From positions 434,001-498,000 of the forward strand of contig NZ_LAXJ01000002.1 in assembly GCF_001441615.1 (NCBI RefSeq): DNA of 64,000 bases, given 5' to 3'. Source of the DNA: Roseovarius atlanticus. GTDB taxonomy: Bacteria; Pseudomonadota; Alphaproteobacteria; Rhodobacterales; Rhodobacteraceae. The notes under the pieces are model-generated. The model searched no databases, had not been told where the DNA came from, and worked only from the letters and a program-made list of their open reading frames with translations. Positions 18,379 through 29,210 of the stretch are shown here, in pieces; within the stretch, counting starts at the first letter, position 1; each line of letters opens with the position of its first letter. A program made the position numbers and the translations under genes.

Positions 18379-18404
18379 ACCGTCCCGGCGAACCGAAACC
18401 CAGG

Positions 18405-18434
18405 CGGGGCGGGCCTTCGGGCCGGCCCCGTTTT
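18405..18434 (+). terminator. Intrinsic terminator of ompW
   Basis: A GC-rich stem starting CGGGGC and ending GGCCCCG closes on GGCC-TTCG-GGCC, with one G-G mismatch, and is followed by TTTT (18431-18434). The TTCG loop is a stable tetraloop. It lies 26 bases after the ompW stop and has no T run on the opposite strand, so it serves ompW. Confidence 0.85.
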
Positions 18435-18458
18435 CATATGCGGCATGAAAGGCTGGCG

Positions 18459-19064
18459 TCATTCTTCCGGCCTCATCCTGGGGCGCACCGGGTCGGGCGC
18501 GGCGATCCAGCCCGCCTCGAACGCGGGCGGCACCATGTCCTGATGTCGCGCCACCTGCCACGCAATCACCGCCGCGCGCAGCCGCCCGTTGGCCTCGCGG
18601 GCCCGGCACCACATTTCCATCCGGGGGCTGTGCCCGGCACAATCCTGCCCCGCCGACATCCCGTGCGCCAGGTGGAAGAGCTGCTCGTAAAGCACCTCTG
18701 CAAAAGGCTTTTCCGCCTCCGCTTCTTCGCTTTCGTTCGGCTCCGGCAATTCGGTCAGCACCTTCGCGCGCCAGATATCCTGCTCCACCGCCAGCGCCTT
18801 CTGACAGCCCAGCGGTTCCTCGGACCGGTCGCAGATCACGATACCCACGGTGCCGCAAAACTCCACGCCGCTCACATTGGCCAGCGGATAGCCCGCCTTC
18901 TCCGCCGGGGTCGGCGCAAACGCGTCCACCGCCTGCTCATAGCGCAGGATCTCGCCGCGCAGGCAGGTCGCAAAATCCGGCAGCGTCTGCTCCTCGGCCA
19001 GTGCCGCGGCGGGCCACAGGGCCGCCTGCGCCAGCATCAGGGTCAGGTCGCGCCGCCACGCCAT
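18459..19064 (-). CDS. Exported protein of unknown function
   Basis: This 201-residue protein has a signal peptide ending around LAEEQ (about residue 24) and six cysteines, including FATCLRGE, VEFCGTVGIVICDRSE and GQDCAGHS, which suggests disulfides in the periplasm. An acidic stretch (about residues 108-117) interrupts the middle. It lies 2 bases after the LprI-like gene, so the two are probably coupled. I recognise no family. Confidence 0.72.
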   Translation of the reverse strand: MAWRRDLTLMLAQAALWPAAALAEEQTLPDFATCLRGEILRYEQAVDAFAPTPAEKAGYPLANVSGVEFCGTVGIVICDRSEEPLGCQKALAVEQDIWRAKVLTELPEPNESEEAEAEKPFAEVLYEQLFHLAHGMSAGQDCAGHSPRMEMWCRAREANGRLRAAVIAWQVARHQDMVPPAFEAGWIAAPDPVRPRMRPEE

Positions 19065-19066
19065 GG

Positions 19067-19555
19067 CTACAATCCTCCACGCATGTCGCGCAGTTCCAGC
19101 GACCGCTGCGCCGTCATCCGCATCAGGCAGGACGCCGCCGCGACCGACCGGATCGTGCCGCCCCGGTTGCGCTCATAGGCCAAGCTGCATTCGGCGTCGC
19201 GAAAGGCGATCCACGCCCGCTGCGCTGTCAAAAGTGCCTCGGACACAGGTGGTTGACCGGTATCGAACTGATCCACCTGCGCCCGCGTCGCCTTGTATTC
19301 CCGGTTGAGTAACGTGTCCCACACGGCCGTCTCGGCCTGAAGGCAGGCAACGATTCCGATGGTCGAGGACCCACCCGGCTGGGCCTGGCACTGGTTGGCC
19401 GCATCGCCCACGCAGCCCGGCACCCCCGCATCGCGAGGGGCACCGTTGAAACAGGCCTCGACCGTACCCTGGTTCACGCTCGCGTCCTGCGCCTGCGCCG
19501 CCCCCGAAAGGCTACCCATTGCGATCATTGCAATCGCCAAACCTTTGTTGATCAT
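19067..19555 (-). CDS. LprI/DUF1311 family exported protein
   Basis: This 162-residue protein has a signal peptide ending at AQAQD (about residue 22). The C-terminal half matches the LprI N-terminal (DUF1311) pattern: CLQAETAVWDTLLNREYK, then LLTAQRAWIAFRDAECSLAY and a final SCLMRMTAQRSLELR. Members are periplasmic, and some inhibit lysozyme. The start overlaps the stop of the acyl-CoA ligase gene as ATGA, so expression is tied to the leucine operon, for which I see no metabolic reason. Confidence 0.82.
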   Translation of the reverse strand: MINKGLAIAMIAMGSLSGAAQAQDASVNQGTVEACFNGAPRDAGVPGCVGDAANQCQAQPGGSSTIGIVACLQAETAVWDTLLNREYKATRAQVDQFDTGQPPVSEALLTAQRAWIAFRDAECSLAYERNRGGTIRSVAAASCLMRMTAQRSLELRDMRGGL

Positions 19556-21120
19556 GCAACTTCCTCCGTTTCCGCCACGGCCCGCGCCTTCAATTCCTTG
19601 CGGATCACCTTGCCCGTCACCGTCATGGGCAAGGCCTCCAAGAACGTCACTTCCCGAGGATAAGAATACCCCGCAAGCCGTTCTTTCACATGGGTTTTCA
19701 GCGCCTCGGCCAAGACCTCATCCGCCGTCACGCCGGACCGCACCACCACATAGGCCTTCACGATCTCGGTGCGCAAAGCGTCGGGCTTGCCCACCACGCC
19801 CACCGTTGCCACCGCGTCGTGGGTCAGCAGGCAATCCTCGATCTCCGCCGGCCCGATCCGGTAGCCGGAACTGGTGATCACGTCGTCCTCGCGCCCGACG
19901 AAGCGCAGGAACTCCCCGTCCCACACGCCCCTGTCCCCGGTCAGCATCCAGTCGCCCCGGAACTTCTCGGCGGTCTGCTCGGGCCGGTTCCAGTATTCCA
20001 GCATCATGCTGGCCGATCCCCGCCGGACCGCCACATCGCCTTCCTCGTCCGTGGGCTGCCCGTCACGGTCCAGCACCGCCACCTCGTGCCCCGGCACCAC
20101 CTTGCCGATGCAGCCGGGCTTGGGCGCGAACAGGCTCTGACAACTTGCGGCCACAAGGTTGCACTCGGTTTGCCCGTAGAACTCGTTGATCGTCAGCCCG
20201 AACGCCTTGCGCCCCCAGTCCAGCATCTCGGCCCCCAGCGGCTCGCCCCCGCTCGCGACCGTGCGCAAGCCCTCGATACGCTCGTCGGCGGCCTTCAGCA
20301 TCCGCAAGGCCGTGGGCGGGAAAAAGATATTCCGAACAGCGCCCTGCCGGATGATCTTCACGCACTCCTCGACGTTGAATTTCGGCAAGCGCGCCGCCAC
20401 AACAGGCACGCCCAAGGCAAGCCCCGGCATCAGGATGTTGAACAGCCCGCCGATCCAGGCCCAGTCTGCCGGCGTCCACAGGCAATCGCCCTCGTGCTGG
20501 CCCAGGAAATCATGCGGCATCTCGACGCCCGGCAGGTGCCCGGTCAGCACCCGGTGCCCGTGCAGCGCGCCCTTGGGACTGCCGGTCGTGCCGCTGGTAT
20601 AGATCAGCACGGCGGGGTCGTCCGGTGCGGTCTCTGCGGTCTCGAACGCGCCTTGCTCCGGCAGGTCCGCATCCTCCGGCACGAAGGCTTCCACCTCCGG
20701 CAGAACCGAAAGCATATCAACACCTTCGGCGTCGGTGATCACGATCTTCGCGCCCGCGTCCCGCACCCGGCTGGTCAGCGCATCCTCCCGGAACAGCTTA
20801 AACAGCGGGATCGACACCGCCCCGATCTTCCAGATCGCGATATGCGCGGCGGCGCACCATCCCCCCTGGCTGCGCAGCACGCCCACCCGGTCGCCCCGCG
20901 CGACGCCTTTCGCCACCAGCACATGCGCCAGCCGGTCCGCCATGTCGCGCAGGTTGCCATAGCTCAGGTCGCGGTGCATCTCCGCCAGGTCCTTGATCGC
21001 CACGCGGTCCGGTTCTCGCGCCGCCCAGTCGTCACAGACCTGCGCCGCCATGTTCAGCCGCGCCGGCAGATCCCAGGAAAACCCGGCCTTCAACTCATCA
21101 TATGGCTTTTCCGTCAGCAT
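19552..21120 (-). CDS. AMP-dependent acyl-CoA synthetase
   Basis: This 522-residue enzyme of the ANL superfamily activates a carboxylic acid with ATP to acyl-AMP and then acyl-CoA. The P-loop is IYTSGTTGSPKG (about residues 172-183); NEFYGQTEC, DWMLTGDRGVWD and the C-terminal catalytic lysine in TVTGKVIRKELK are intact. It resembles the medium/short branched-chain ligases found in leucine/isovalerate loci, so isovalerate or a related acid is the likely substrate, but specificity cannot be read reliably. It lies downstream of ivd and a small membrane protein gene. Confidence 0.9.
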   Translation of the reverse strand: MLTEKPYDELKAGFSWDLPARLNMAAQVCDDWAAREPDRVAIKDLAEMHRDLSYGNLRDMADRLAHVLVAKGVARGDRVGVLRSQGGWCAAAHIAIWKIGAVSIPLFKLFREDALTSRVRDAGAKIVITDAEGVDMLSVLPEVEAFVPEDADLPEQGAFETAETAPDDPAVLIYTSGTTGSPKGALHGHRVLTGHLPGVEMPHDFLGQHEGDCLWTPADWAWIGGLFNILMPGLALGVPVVAARLPKFNVEECVKIIRQGAVRNIFFPPTALRMLKAADERIEGLRTVASGGEPLGAEMLDWGRKAFGLTINEFYGQTECNLVAASCQSLFAPKPGCIGKVVPGHEVAVLDRDGQPTDEEGDVAVRRGSASMMLEYWNRPEQTAEKFRGDWMLTGDRGVWDGEFLRFVGREDDVITSSGYRIGPAEIEDCLLTHDAVATVGVVGKPDALRTEIVKAYVVVRSGVTADEVLAEALKTHVKERLAGYSYPREVTFLEALPMTVTGKVIRKELKARAVAETEEVA

Positions 21121-21121
21121 G

Positions 21122-21433
21122 TTACGCGCCCTTCTTCACCTCGCGCCGGTCGGTCACCTTCCCGAACCTGTCCACGAAATACTCCACCCGTGCCGCGGCC
21201 CCCTCGCAGGTCACCACCAGCCACAGCCCGCTCGATTGCGCCGGCGTGGCCTGGCAATCGCTGCGCGCCGCACCCGCCCCGGCCTCGGCCACGTACCTGT
21301 CCGCCACCGCCTCGATCACCGCCGTCTCGGTCGTGGTCACCGACCGTCCGCCCAGTAACAGCGCAATGACCGCGCCCAAGCAGACCAGCGCCAGCAGCGG
21401 GATGAAAAACCACGGAGCGCGCCCGAATCGCAT
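21122..21433 (-). CDS. Small membrane-anchored protein of unknown function
   Basis: This 103-residue protein has one N-terminal transmembrane helix (about residues 8-30) and a small soluble domain with two cysteines (SDCQATP and VVTCEGA), ending in DRREVKKGA. It fits between ivd (3 bases) and the acyl-CoA ligase (1 base), so it belongs to the same transcript. No domain is recognised. Confidence 0.72.
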   Translation of the reverse strand: MRFGRAPWFFIPLLALVCLGAVIALLLGGRSVTTTETAVIEAVADRYVAEAGAGAARSDCQATPAQSSGLWLVVTCEGAAARVEYFVDRFGKVTDRREVKKGA

Positions 21434-21436
21434 GGC

Positions 21437-22600
21437 CTATGCCATCGCCCCCATCAACTCGCGCCCGATTAGCATCCGCCGGATCTCGGACGTGCCCGCC
21501 CCGATCTCCATCAGCTTGGCATCGCGGAAAATCCGCGCGACTGCCGCATCGTTCAGAAAGCCCGCACCGCCCATCGCCTGCACCGCCTGGTGCGCCTGCA
21601 CCATCGCCTGCTCGGACGCATACAGGCAACAGGCCGCCGCGTCCTGCCGCGTCACCTCGCCCCGGTCACACGCCTTGGCCACCTCGTAGACATAGGCCCG
21701 GGCCGAATTCATCGCCGTGTACATGTCGGCGATCTTGCCCTGCATCAGCTGGAAATTCCCAATGGGTTGCCCGAACTGCTTGCGCTCGGCCATGTAGGGC
21801 ATGATCTCATCCAGGCAGGCCGCCATGATCCCCAGGCCGATGCCGGCCAGCACCACGCGCTCGTAATCCAGCCCCGACATCAGGACCTTCACGCCCTTTC
21901 CTTCCTCGCCCAGCACGTTGTCGAACGGCACTTCCACGTCGTCAAAGATCAGCTCGGCCGTATTGCTGCCCCGCATCCCCAGCTTGTCGAAATGCGCGCT
22001 GGTCGAAAACCCGGTCATCGCCCTCTCGATCAGGAAGGCGGTGATTCCCTTGGCGCCCGCCTCGGGTTCGGTCTTGGCATAGACCACCAGCGTGTCGGCA
22101 TCCGGGCCATTGGTGATCCAGTACTTGTTGCCGTTCAGGCGATAATGATCGTTGCGCTTTTCCGCGCGCAGGCTCATCGACACCACGTCGCTGCCCGCGC
22201 CCGCCTCGGACATGGCCAGCGCGCCGACGTGTTCGCCCGAGATCAGCCCCGGCAGGTACTTCGCCCGCTGTTCGTCGCTGCCGTTCAGCTTGATCTGGTT
22301 CACGCACAGGTTGGAATGCGCGCCATAGCTCAGCGACACGCTGGCCGAGGCCCGCGCCACTTCCTCCACCGCGACCACGTGCGCAAGGTACCCCATGCCC
22401 ACCCCGCCATGCTCTTCGGGCACGGTGATTCCCAACAGGCCCAGCTCGCCCATCTCGGTCCACAGCTCGGAGGGAAATTCATTCGTGCGGTCGATCTCGG
22501 CGGCCAGCGGCTTGACGCGCTCCTGCGCCCAGCGATGCACCATCTCGCGCAGGGCATGAACGTCCTCACCCAGGTCGAACTTCATCACCGCGTCGAACAT
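21437..22600 (-). CDS. ivd: Isovaleryl-CoA dehydrogenase
   Basis: This 387-residue acyl-CoA dehydrogenase oxidises isovaleryl-CoA to 3-methylcrotonyl-CoA, passing electrons to ETF. Family motifs are intact: [35 protein letters not shown], and [10 protein letters not shown], where the glutamate matches the catalytic base position of isovaleryl-CoA dehydrogenases. [17 protein letters not shown] closes the protein. The ATG at 22598-22600 follows GGGAGAGG and is preferred over one six codons upstream. It is the first gene of the operon and sits behind the promoter/operator at 22623-22665. Confidence 0.95.
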   Translation of the reverse strand: MFDAVMKFDLGEDVHALREMVHRWAQERVKPLAAEIDRTNEFPSELWTEMGELGLLGITVPEEHGGVGMGYLAHVVAVEEVARASASVSLSYGAHSNLCVNQIKLNGSDEQRAKYLPGLISGEHVGALAMSEAGAGSDVVSMSLRAEKRNDHYRLNGNKYWITNGPDADTLVVYAKTEPEAGAKGITAFLIERAMTGFSTSAHFDKLGMRGSNTAELIFDDVEVPFDNVLGEEGKGVKVLMSGLDYERVVLAGIGLGIMAACLDEIMPYMAERKQFGQPIGNFQLMQGKIADMYTAMNSARAYVYEVAKACDRGEVTRQDAAACCLYASEQAMVQAHQAVQAMGGAGFLNDAAVARIFRDAKLMEIGAGTSEIRRMLIGRELMGAMA

Positions 22601-22622
22601 CTGCGCCTCTCCCGGCATTTAT

Positions 22623-22665
22623 TGAACACTTGTTCATTTATAGACCGCACCCGCCGCGTCGTCAA
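22623..22665 (-). promoter_or_regulatory. ivd promoter with palindromic operator
   Basis: On the minus strand TTGACG (22660-22665) and TATAAA (22637-22642) are separated by exactly 17 bases, a strong sigma70-type promoter. The inverted repeat TGAACA-AG-TGTTCA (22623-22636) follows the -10 directly and would cover the start of transcription. Such palindromes over acyl-CoA dehydrogenase promoters are typical operators of TetR-family repressors. No such regulator gene lies in the window, so the partner is unknown. Confidence 0.7.
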
Positions 22666-22745
22666 TCCCGCCGCACCGGCCCGGAACCGATTCCACGCAC
22701 CACGTGTTGGCCCTCTGACACCCAGTTTAGCAAAGGAGACATCTG

Positions 22746-23216
22746 ATGTCCGACGATCTGAAAGAAACCCTGTGGAAGCGCCTCGACGACCTTCAGGCCG
22801 GGATGCTCTCCTCGTCCAGCGCCCCGCCGCGCCCGATGGCCCCCACGATCACCGCCGATGACCACGCCATCTGGTTCGTGACCGCCAAGGGCACCGATAT
22901 CGCCGATGCCGCCGCCAAGGCCGAGGCCTGCAAATTCATTGCCGCCTGCCCCAGCGCGCATCTCTACGCCGATATCGACGGCGCGCTGTCGGTCGAGACC
23001 AGCGAGGCCAAGCTTGACGAGATCTGGTCGCCCATGGCCGCCGTCTGGTTCGAGGATGGCCGCCAGGACGACGACATCGTCCTCGTGTGTATGCGTCCGA
23101 AAAAGGCCGCCGTCTGGGCCACCGACGGCAACGCCAAGTCGCTGTTCGAGTTCGCCCGCGCCTCGCTTTCGGGCGACACGCCCGACGTGGGCACCCACGG
23201 CACGGTCGCATTCTGA
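22746..23216 (+). CDS. Pyridoxamine 5'-phosphate oxidase-fold protein (general stress protein 26 type)
   Basis: This 156-residue split-barrel protein matches the PPOX-like general stress family: WKRLDDLQAGMLSS at the N-terminus, IWFVTAKGTDIADA, HLYADIDGALSVETSEAKLDEIWSP in the middle and VRPKKAAVWATDGN-like sequence (here MRPKKAAVWATDGN) near the end. Members bind flavin or related cofactors; the reaction is usually not known. It has a good ribosome-binding site (AAAGGAG) and is divergent from ivd. The creA start overlaps its stop codon. Confidence 0.88.
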   Translation: MSDDLKETLWKRLDDLQAGMLSSSSAPPRPMAPTITADDHAIWFVTAKGTDIADAAAKAEACKFIAACPSAHLYADIDGALSVETSEAKLDEIWSPMAAVWFEDGRQDDDIVLVCMRPKKAAVWATDGNAKSLFEFARASLSGDTPDVGTHGTVAF

Positions 23217-23695
23217 TGCGCCGCGCGCTTTTCGGGGCCGCCTTGCTGGCGGTCCCCCTGATCTCGCCCGCCCGCGCCGAGCAGGTGGGCGAGATCGGCG
23301 TCGACTGGGCCGGCAACGACATCATCGTCGAGGCGATCGAGGATCCCAACGTTCAGGGCGTCACCTGCCACCTGGCCTATTTCGAGCGCGGCCTGATCGA
23401 CCGGCTGGCGAATGGCAATTGGTTCGAGGACCCCTCCAACAGCGCCATCGAATGCCAGCAAACCGGCCCGATCACCATCGGTGACATCGACCGGTCCGAG
23501 GAGGGCGAGGACGTGTTTCGCGCCAGCCGTTCGATCATCTTCAAGACGCTGCGGGTGAAACGCATCTATGACGCCGACCGCCACACGCTGGTCTACATCT
23601 CGCACGGGCGCGAGCTGTCCCAAGGCTCGGCCAAGGTTTCCATCTCCACCGTCCCGGTTCCCACCGACAGCCGCCCCGATCCGGCGCCCGACTGA
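23216..23695 (+). CDS. creA: CreA family periplasmic protein
   Basis: This 159-residue protein has a signal peptide (cleavage near ARAEQ, about residue 20) and the CreA signature: GEIGVDWAGNDIIVEAIEDP, GVTCHLAYFERGLIDRL, NWFEDPSNSAIECQQTGPI and DGEDVF-like EEGEDVFRASRSIIFKTLRVKRIYD. The ATG (23216-23218) shares its A with the TGA of the PPOX gene. CreA is widespread and of unknown function. Confidence 0.93.
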   Translation: MRRALFGAALLAVPLISPARAEQVGEIGVDWAGNDIIVEAIEDPNVQGVTCHLAYFERGLIDRLANGNWFEDPSNSAIECQQTGPITIGDIDRSEEGEDVFRASRSIIFKTLRVKRIYDADRHTLVYISHGRELSQGSAKVSISTVPVPTDSRPDPAPD

Positions 23696-23740
23696 GCCCG
23701 CAGCCGCCGCCCGGCCCAGCACCCCCGGGTCCCACCTTCA

Positions 23741-23766
23741 CTGTTCCAAAAATACTCAAGGCGCGA
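23741..23766 (-). repeat. Copy of the 3'-flanking TATTTTTGG motif
   Basis: Read on the minus strand this is CGCCTTGAGTATTTTTGGAACAG, matching the tail of the elements at 15938 and 55419. It lies about 160 bases downstream of the aminotransferase gene (ends at 23923) and 46 bases past the convergent creA stop. The rest of the 227-base gap (23696-23922) shows no gene and no clear hairpin. Confidence 0.55.
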
Positions 23767-23922
23767 CATCCGCCGTCGCGCCGACCGCCCGCCAGTCCGG
23801 GACGATCCGCGCGGTGCCTTCATCTGAACCGTCTGACACTGGCACCGACGCCATACAGTCCAAAATACCGACGCGATACCGACGCGGTTTTCAGGCCCCG
23901 AGTCGCCGTTAACTTTCTCGCC

Positions 23923-25122
23923 TCAGGACGCGGCGGCCTGCTGCACCGCGCCCACTTCCGCCCGGATGATCCGCGCGATCAGGGCGCAATCCTCCAGCGT
24001 AAAGGTCAGCGGCAGGCGCATGTCCAGAATGCCCTTCAGCACCCGGTCGCTCTCGGGCATCGGCACGCTCGGCGCATAGCGCCAGCTGTCATAGCGGCTG
24101 GTGAATCCCGCCGGCTCCGCCCCCCCGAACCACTTCAACTCGACGCCGCGTTTGGCGCACCGCGCCACTACCTCCGCGATGGCCCCGTCGCTCCAGTCCA
24201 GCAACAGGAACTGGATCGACGAGCCCACATAGGTCTCCGCCTCCGGGCGCTCCACGATCTTCAGGCCGGGCGTGCCGCGCAGGCCCTCCTCGACCACCCG
24301 GTAGCGCGCGTTCCACTTGGCACATTGCGCGTCCAACGCCTTGAGTTGCGGGCGTAAAATCGCCGCGCGCAGGTGGTCCATCCGGCCCGAGATATTGGGC
24401 GTCTCGTACTTGATCTTCTCGAATTCCGCCTCCGGCGGCACCGTCCCGTGCCGGCCATAGAGCATGTAGGAGCCCGACAGCATCGCGGCCTTCGCCATGA
24501 CGCTCGGGTCGTCCGTCACCAAGAGGCCGCCTTCGCCCGAATTCATGTGCTTGTAGGTCTGCGTCGAATAGCACCCGATCAGCCCATGCCGCCCCGAAGG
24601 CACGCCGTTCCACGCCGCCCCCATCGTGTGGGCGCAATCCTCGACGATGGTCAGCCCGTGCTCGCACGCAATCTCTACCAGCCGGTCCATGTCGCACAGG
24701 TGCCCGCGCATGTGGCTCAGCATCAGGATGCGCGCCGCGCCCGCCTTGTTAACTAGGTCTTCAAGGTCGATGGTCAGGCTTTCCGTCACGCCGACGAACA
24801 CCGGCACGGCCCCGACGCTGGCAATCGCCCCCGGCACCGGCGCGAGGGTGAAAGCATTCGTTAACACTTTTTCGCCAGGCTGCACCCCCAACGCTCGCAA
24901 GGCGGTGGCCATCGCATAGCCGCCAGAGGCGACGGCCAGCGCGTATGTCGCGCCCGTATAGGCCGCGAATTCCTGCTCCAGCAGGCCCACTTCGCCCACC
25001 TCGCTGGGCGACAGGTTATAGCGATGCAAGCGCCCGCTCTGCATCACCTCCATCGCGGCGCGAATCCCCTCCTCGGGGATCGGCTCCTGCTGGGTGAAAC
25101 TGCGTGTGAATATCTCGCTCAT
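23923..25122 (-). CDS. DegT/DnrJ/EryC1/StrS family aminotransferase
   Basis: This 399-residue PLP enzyme has the fold-type I layout of sugar aminotransferases: ALAVASGGYAMATALRALG, the aspartate in VEDCAHTMGAAWNG, and the PLP-binding lysine in YSTQTYKHMNSGEGG (about residue 191). Homologues transaminate nucleotide-linked keto sugars or have regulatory roles. No other sugar-modification genes are nearby, so the substrate cannot be inferred. It is preceded by an 85-base gap after gph containing small hairpins. Confidence 0.88.
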   Translation of the reverse strand: MSEIFTRSFTQQEPIPEEGIRAAMEVMQSGRLHRYNLSPSEVGEVGLLEQEFAAYTGATYALAVASGGYAMATALRALGVQPGEKVLTNAFTLAPVPGAIASVGAVPVFVGVTESLTIDLEDLVNKAGAARILMLSHMRGHLCDMDRLVEIACEHGLTIVEDCAHTMGAAWNGVPSGRHGLIGCYSTQTYKHMNSGEGGLLVTDDPSVMAKAAMLSGSYMLYGRHGTVPPEAEFEKIKYETPNISGRMDHLRAAILRPQLKALDAQCAKWNARYRVVEEGLRGTPGLKIVERPEAETYVGSSIQFLLLDWSDGAIAEVVARCAKRGVELKWFGGAEPAGFTSRYDSWRYAPSVPMPESDRVLKGILDMRLPLTFTLEDCALIARIIRAEVGAVQQAAAS

Positions 25123-25175
25123 GGGCTTTTATTGCGGCCCTGCGCGGCGCAGGTCAATCGCGAAGCGCCAGTCCA

Positions 25176-25193
25176 AAAGCGGCATTTCGCTTT
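25176..25193 (-). terminator. Weak hairpin after gph
   Basis: AAAGCG and CGCTTT form a 6-bp stem around a 6-base loop. Read on the minus strand it is followed by one more T and then GG, so it is at best a weak terminator between gph and the aminotransferase gene. A second small hairpin, CCTGCG-CGG-CGCAGG, lies at 25139-25153. Confidence 0.35.
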
Positions 25194-25207
25194 CCCGAAA
25201 CCGGCTT

Positions 25208-25885
25208 TCAGCCGAAAAGCCTCTGCACCACACCGGGCAGCTCGTCGAAATGGTCGATCGTCGCCTCCGGCTCAAGCGCCCGCACGTCCTCGTCGCCCGG
25301 CCCGAACGTCACCAGCACCGACGGCACCCCCGCCGCGCGCGACGTTTCGCGGTCCGTCACGGTGTCGCCCACCAGCAGGCAGCGGCTCGGGTCGCCCCCC
25401 ACCCGCCGCACCACCTCGCGCAACGGTTCGGGGTCGGGCTTGCGCACCGCCAGCGTATCGGCCCCCACCAGCGCGCCGAACCGGTCCAACACGCCCAGCG
25501 AGCTCATCAGCTGCACCGCCAGCTTTTCCGGCTTGTTAGTGCAGATCGCCACCGGATGCCCGGCCAGCCGCAGGGTCTCCACCGCGTCCATCGCACCGGG
25601 ATAGAACACCGTGTGCGTGTCGATCGCCTCACCGTAAGCCTTTAAAAGGATTGGATATTGCCGGTCGATCTCGTCAAAATCATCCGCCCGGCCCAGCCGC
25701 GTCATGCCAAGCGTCAGCATCGCCCGCCCGCCGCGCAGCGCCGTACCGGCATCCGCCACCGGATCCAGCAGATCGCCCTCGCCCATCCCCCGGAAACAGG
25801 CATTGGCGGCGGCGATCAGGTCGCCGCTGGTATCCGCCAGCGTCCCGTCCAGGTCGAAAACCACCGTGCCCAGCCGATCACTCAT
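25208..25885 (-). CDS. gph: Phosphoglycolate phosphatase (HAD superfamily)
   Basis: This 225-residue HAD hydrolase has motif I FDLDGTLADTSGD (the first Asp being the nucleophile), motif II ICTNKPEK, motif III lysine in AVRKPDPEP and motif IV LVGDTVTDRETSRAAG. Phosphoglycolate, a by-product of oxygen damage to DNA or of oxygenase reactions, is the usual substrate for this subfamily. The ATG at 25883-25885 is preferred over one nine codons upstream. It is divergent from glmU. Confidence 0.9.
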   Translation of the reverse strand: MSDRLGTVVFDLDGTLADTSGDLIAAANACFRGMGEGDLLDPVADAGTALRGGRAMLTLGMTRLGRADDFDEIDRQYPILLKAYGEAIDTHTVFYPGAMDAVETLRLAGHPVAICTNKPEKLAVQLMSSLGVLDRFGALVGADTLAVRKPDPEPLREVVRRVGGDPSRCLLVGDTVTDRETSRAAGVPSVLVTFGPGDEDVRALEPEATIDHFDELPGVVQRLFG

Positions 25886-26031
25886 ACGTCCAACCCTCTT
25901 GTCATCCTGCAACGATGGGCGTTTTTCCGCCCGCCCCTGTCACATCCCGCAATCATCTTTGATACGGCCCAGCCTTGCACGGCTTGCGCAACCGGATAAA
26001 ACGGGCGCGTCAGGAAGGAAAGAGAAACCGC

Positions 26032-27386
26032 ATGAGCATCAGCCTGATCGTTCTGGCCGCGGGCCAGGGCACCCGCATGAATTCGGACCTGCCCAAGGTG
26101 CTGCACCAGATCGCCGGCGCGCCGATGCTGGTCCATGCCCTGCGGGCCGGATCGGCCCTGTCCCCCGACCGCACCGTCGTCGTCACCGGCCACGGGTCTC
26201 AGGCGGTCCAGGCGGCGGCGCAGGACCACGATCCCGAAATCCTGACCGTCCACCAGGCCACGCAGGACGGCACCGGCCACGCCGTGGCACAGGCCGAAAC
26301 CGCGCTCGCGGGCTATGACGGCGACGCCATAGTCCTTTACGGCGACACGCCCTTCATCTCCGAGGACACGCTGCACCGCATGGTCGCGGCTCGCGCGCAG
26401 CATGACGTCGTCGTGCTGGGCTTCGAGGCCGCCGATCCCGGCCGCTATGGCCGGCTGGTCATGTCCGGCGACACGCTTGAAAAGATTGTCGAATTCAGGG
26501 ATGCCGATGCCGCCACCCGTGCCATCACCTTATGCAATTCCGGCGTCATCGCCGCCTCCGCGCCCGTCCTTTTCGACCTCATCCGCGCGGTCACCAACGA
26601 CAACGCGGCGGGCGAATACTACCTGACCGACATCGTCGCCATCGCCCGCGACCGGGGCCTCTCGGCCACCGCCATCGCCTGCCCCGAGGCCGAGACCATG
26701 GGCATCAACTCCCGCGCCGAACTGGCCGTGGCCGAGGCCGCCTTCCAGGCCCGCGCCCGCGCCACGGCGCTTGAGGACGGCGTCACGCTCACCGCGCCCG
26801 AGACCGTGCATTTCGCCTACGACACCGTGCTGGGCCGCGACACTATCGTGGAACCGAACGTGGTCTTCGGCCCCGGCGTCACCGTCGAATCCGGCGCGCA
26901 TATCAAGGCGTTTTCCCATCTCGAAGGCTGCCACGTCTCGCGCGGCGCCGTGGTCGGCCCCTATGCCCGTCTGCGCCCCGGCGCGGAACTGGCCGAGGAC
27001 ACCCGCATCGGCAATTTCGTCGAGATCAAGAACGCCCTCATCGGCGAAGGCGCCAAGGTCAACCATCTCAGCTATATCGGCGACGCGTCGGTGGGCGAGG
27101 CCAGCAATATCGGCGCGGGCACCATCACCTGCAACTATGACGGCGTGATGAAGCACCGCACCGAGATCGGCGCGCGGGTCTTTGTTGGCTCCAACACCAT
27201 GCTGGTCGCGCCCGTCAAACTGGGCGACGAGTCGATGACCGGCTCCGGCTCGGTCATCACCAGCGACGTGCCCGCGGGCGCGCTCGCCATCGCCCGCAGC
27301 CCGCAGGCCAACAAACCGGGCATGGCGCGCAAATTGTTCGAAATCCTAAAGTCCAGACGGGCCAAGCAAGCGAAAGAGGCAGGATA

Positions 27387-27387
<1 letters not shown>
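26032..27387 (+). CDS. glmU: Bifunctional UDP-N-acetylglucosamine pyrophosphorylase / glucosamine-1-phosphate N-acetyltransferase
   Basis: This 451-residue enzyme makes UDP-GlcNAc for peptidoglycan and lipid A. The N-terminal uridylyltransferase domain shows LAAGQGTRMNSDLPKVLHQ and the C-terminal left-handed beta-helix shows repeated hexapeptides with EIKNALIGEGAKVNHLSYIGDA, then GAGTITCNYDG and FVGSNTMLVAP. The ATG at 26032 follows AGGAAGGA. Its stop overlaps the glmS start as TAATG, so the two successive pathway enzymes are translationally coupled. Upstream, a small hairpin GGGCG/CGCCC (25917-25932) is the only visible structure. Confidence 0.97.

Positions 27388-29206
<1,819 letters not shown>

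Positions 29207-29210
<4 letters not shown>

Noticed and set aside
19690..21369. 559-codon plus-strand frame opposite the acyl-CoA ligase
   Set aside because: It is a mirror of the ligase gene with no recognisable motif; the minus strand carries all ANL motifs.
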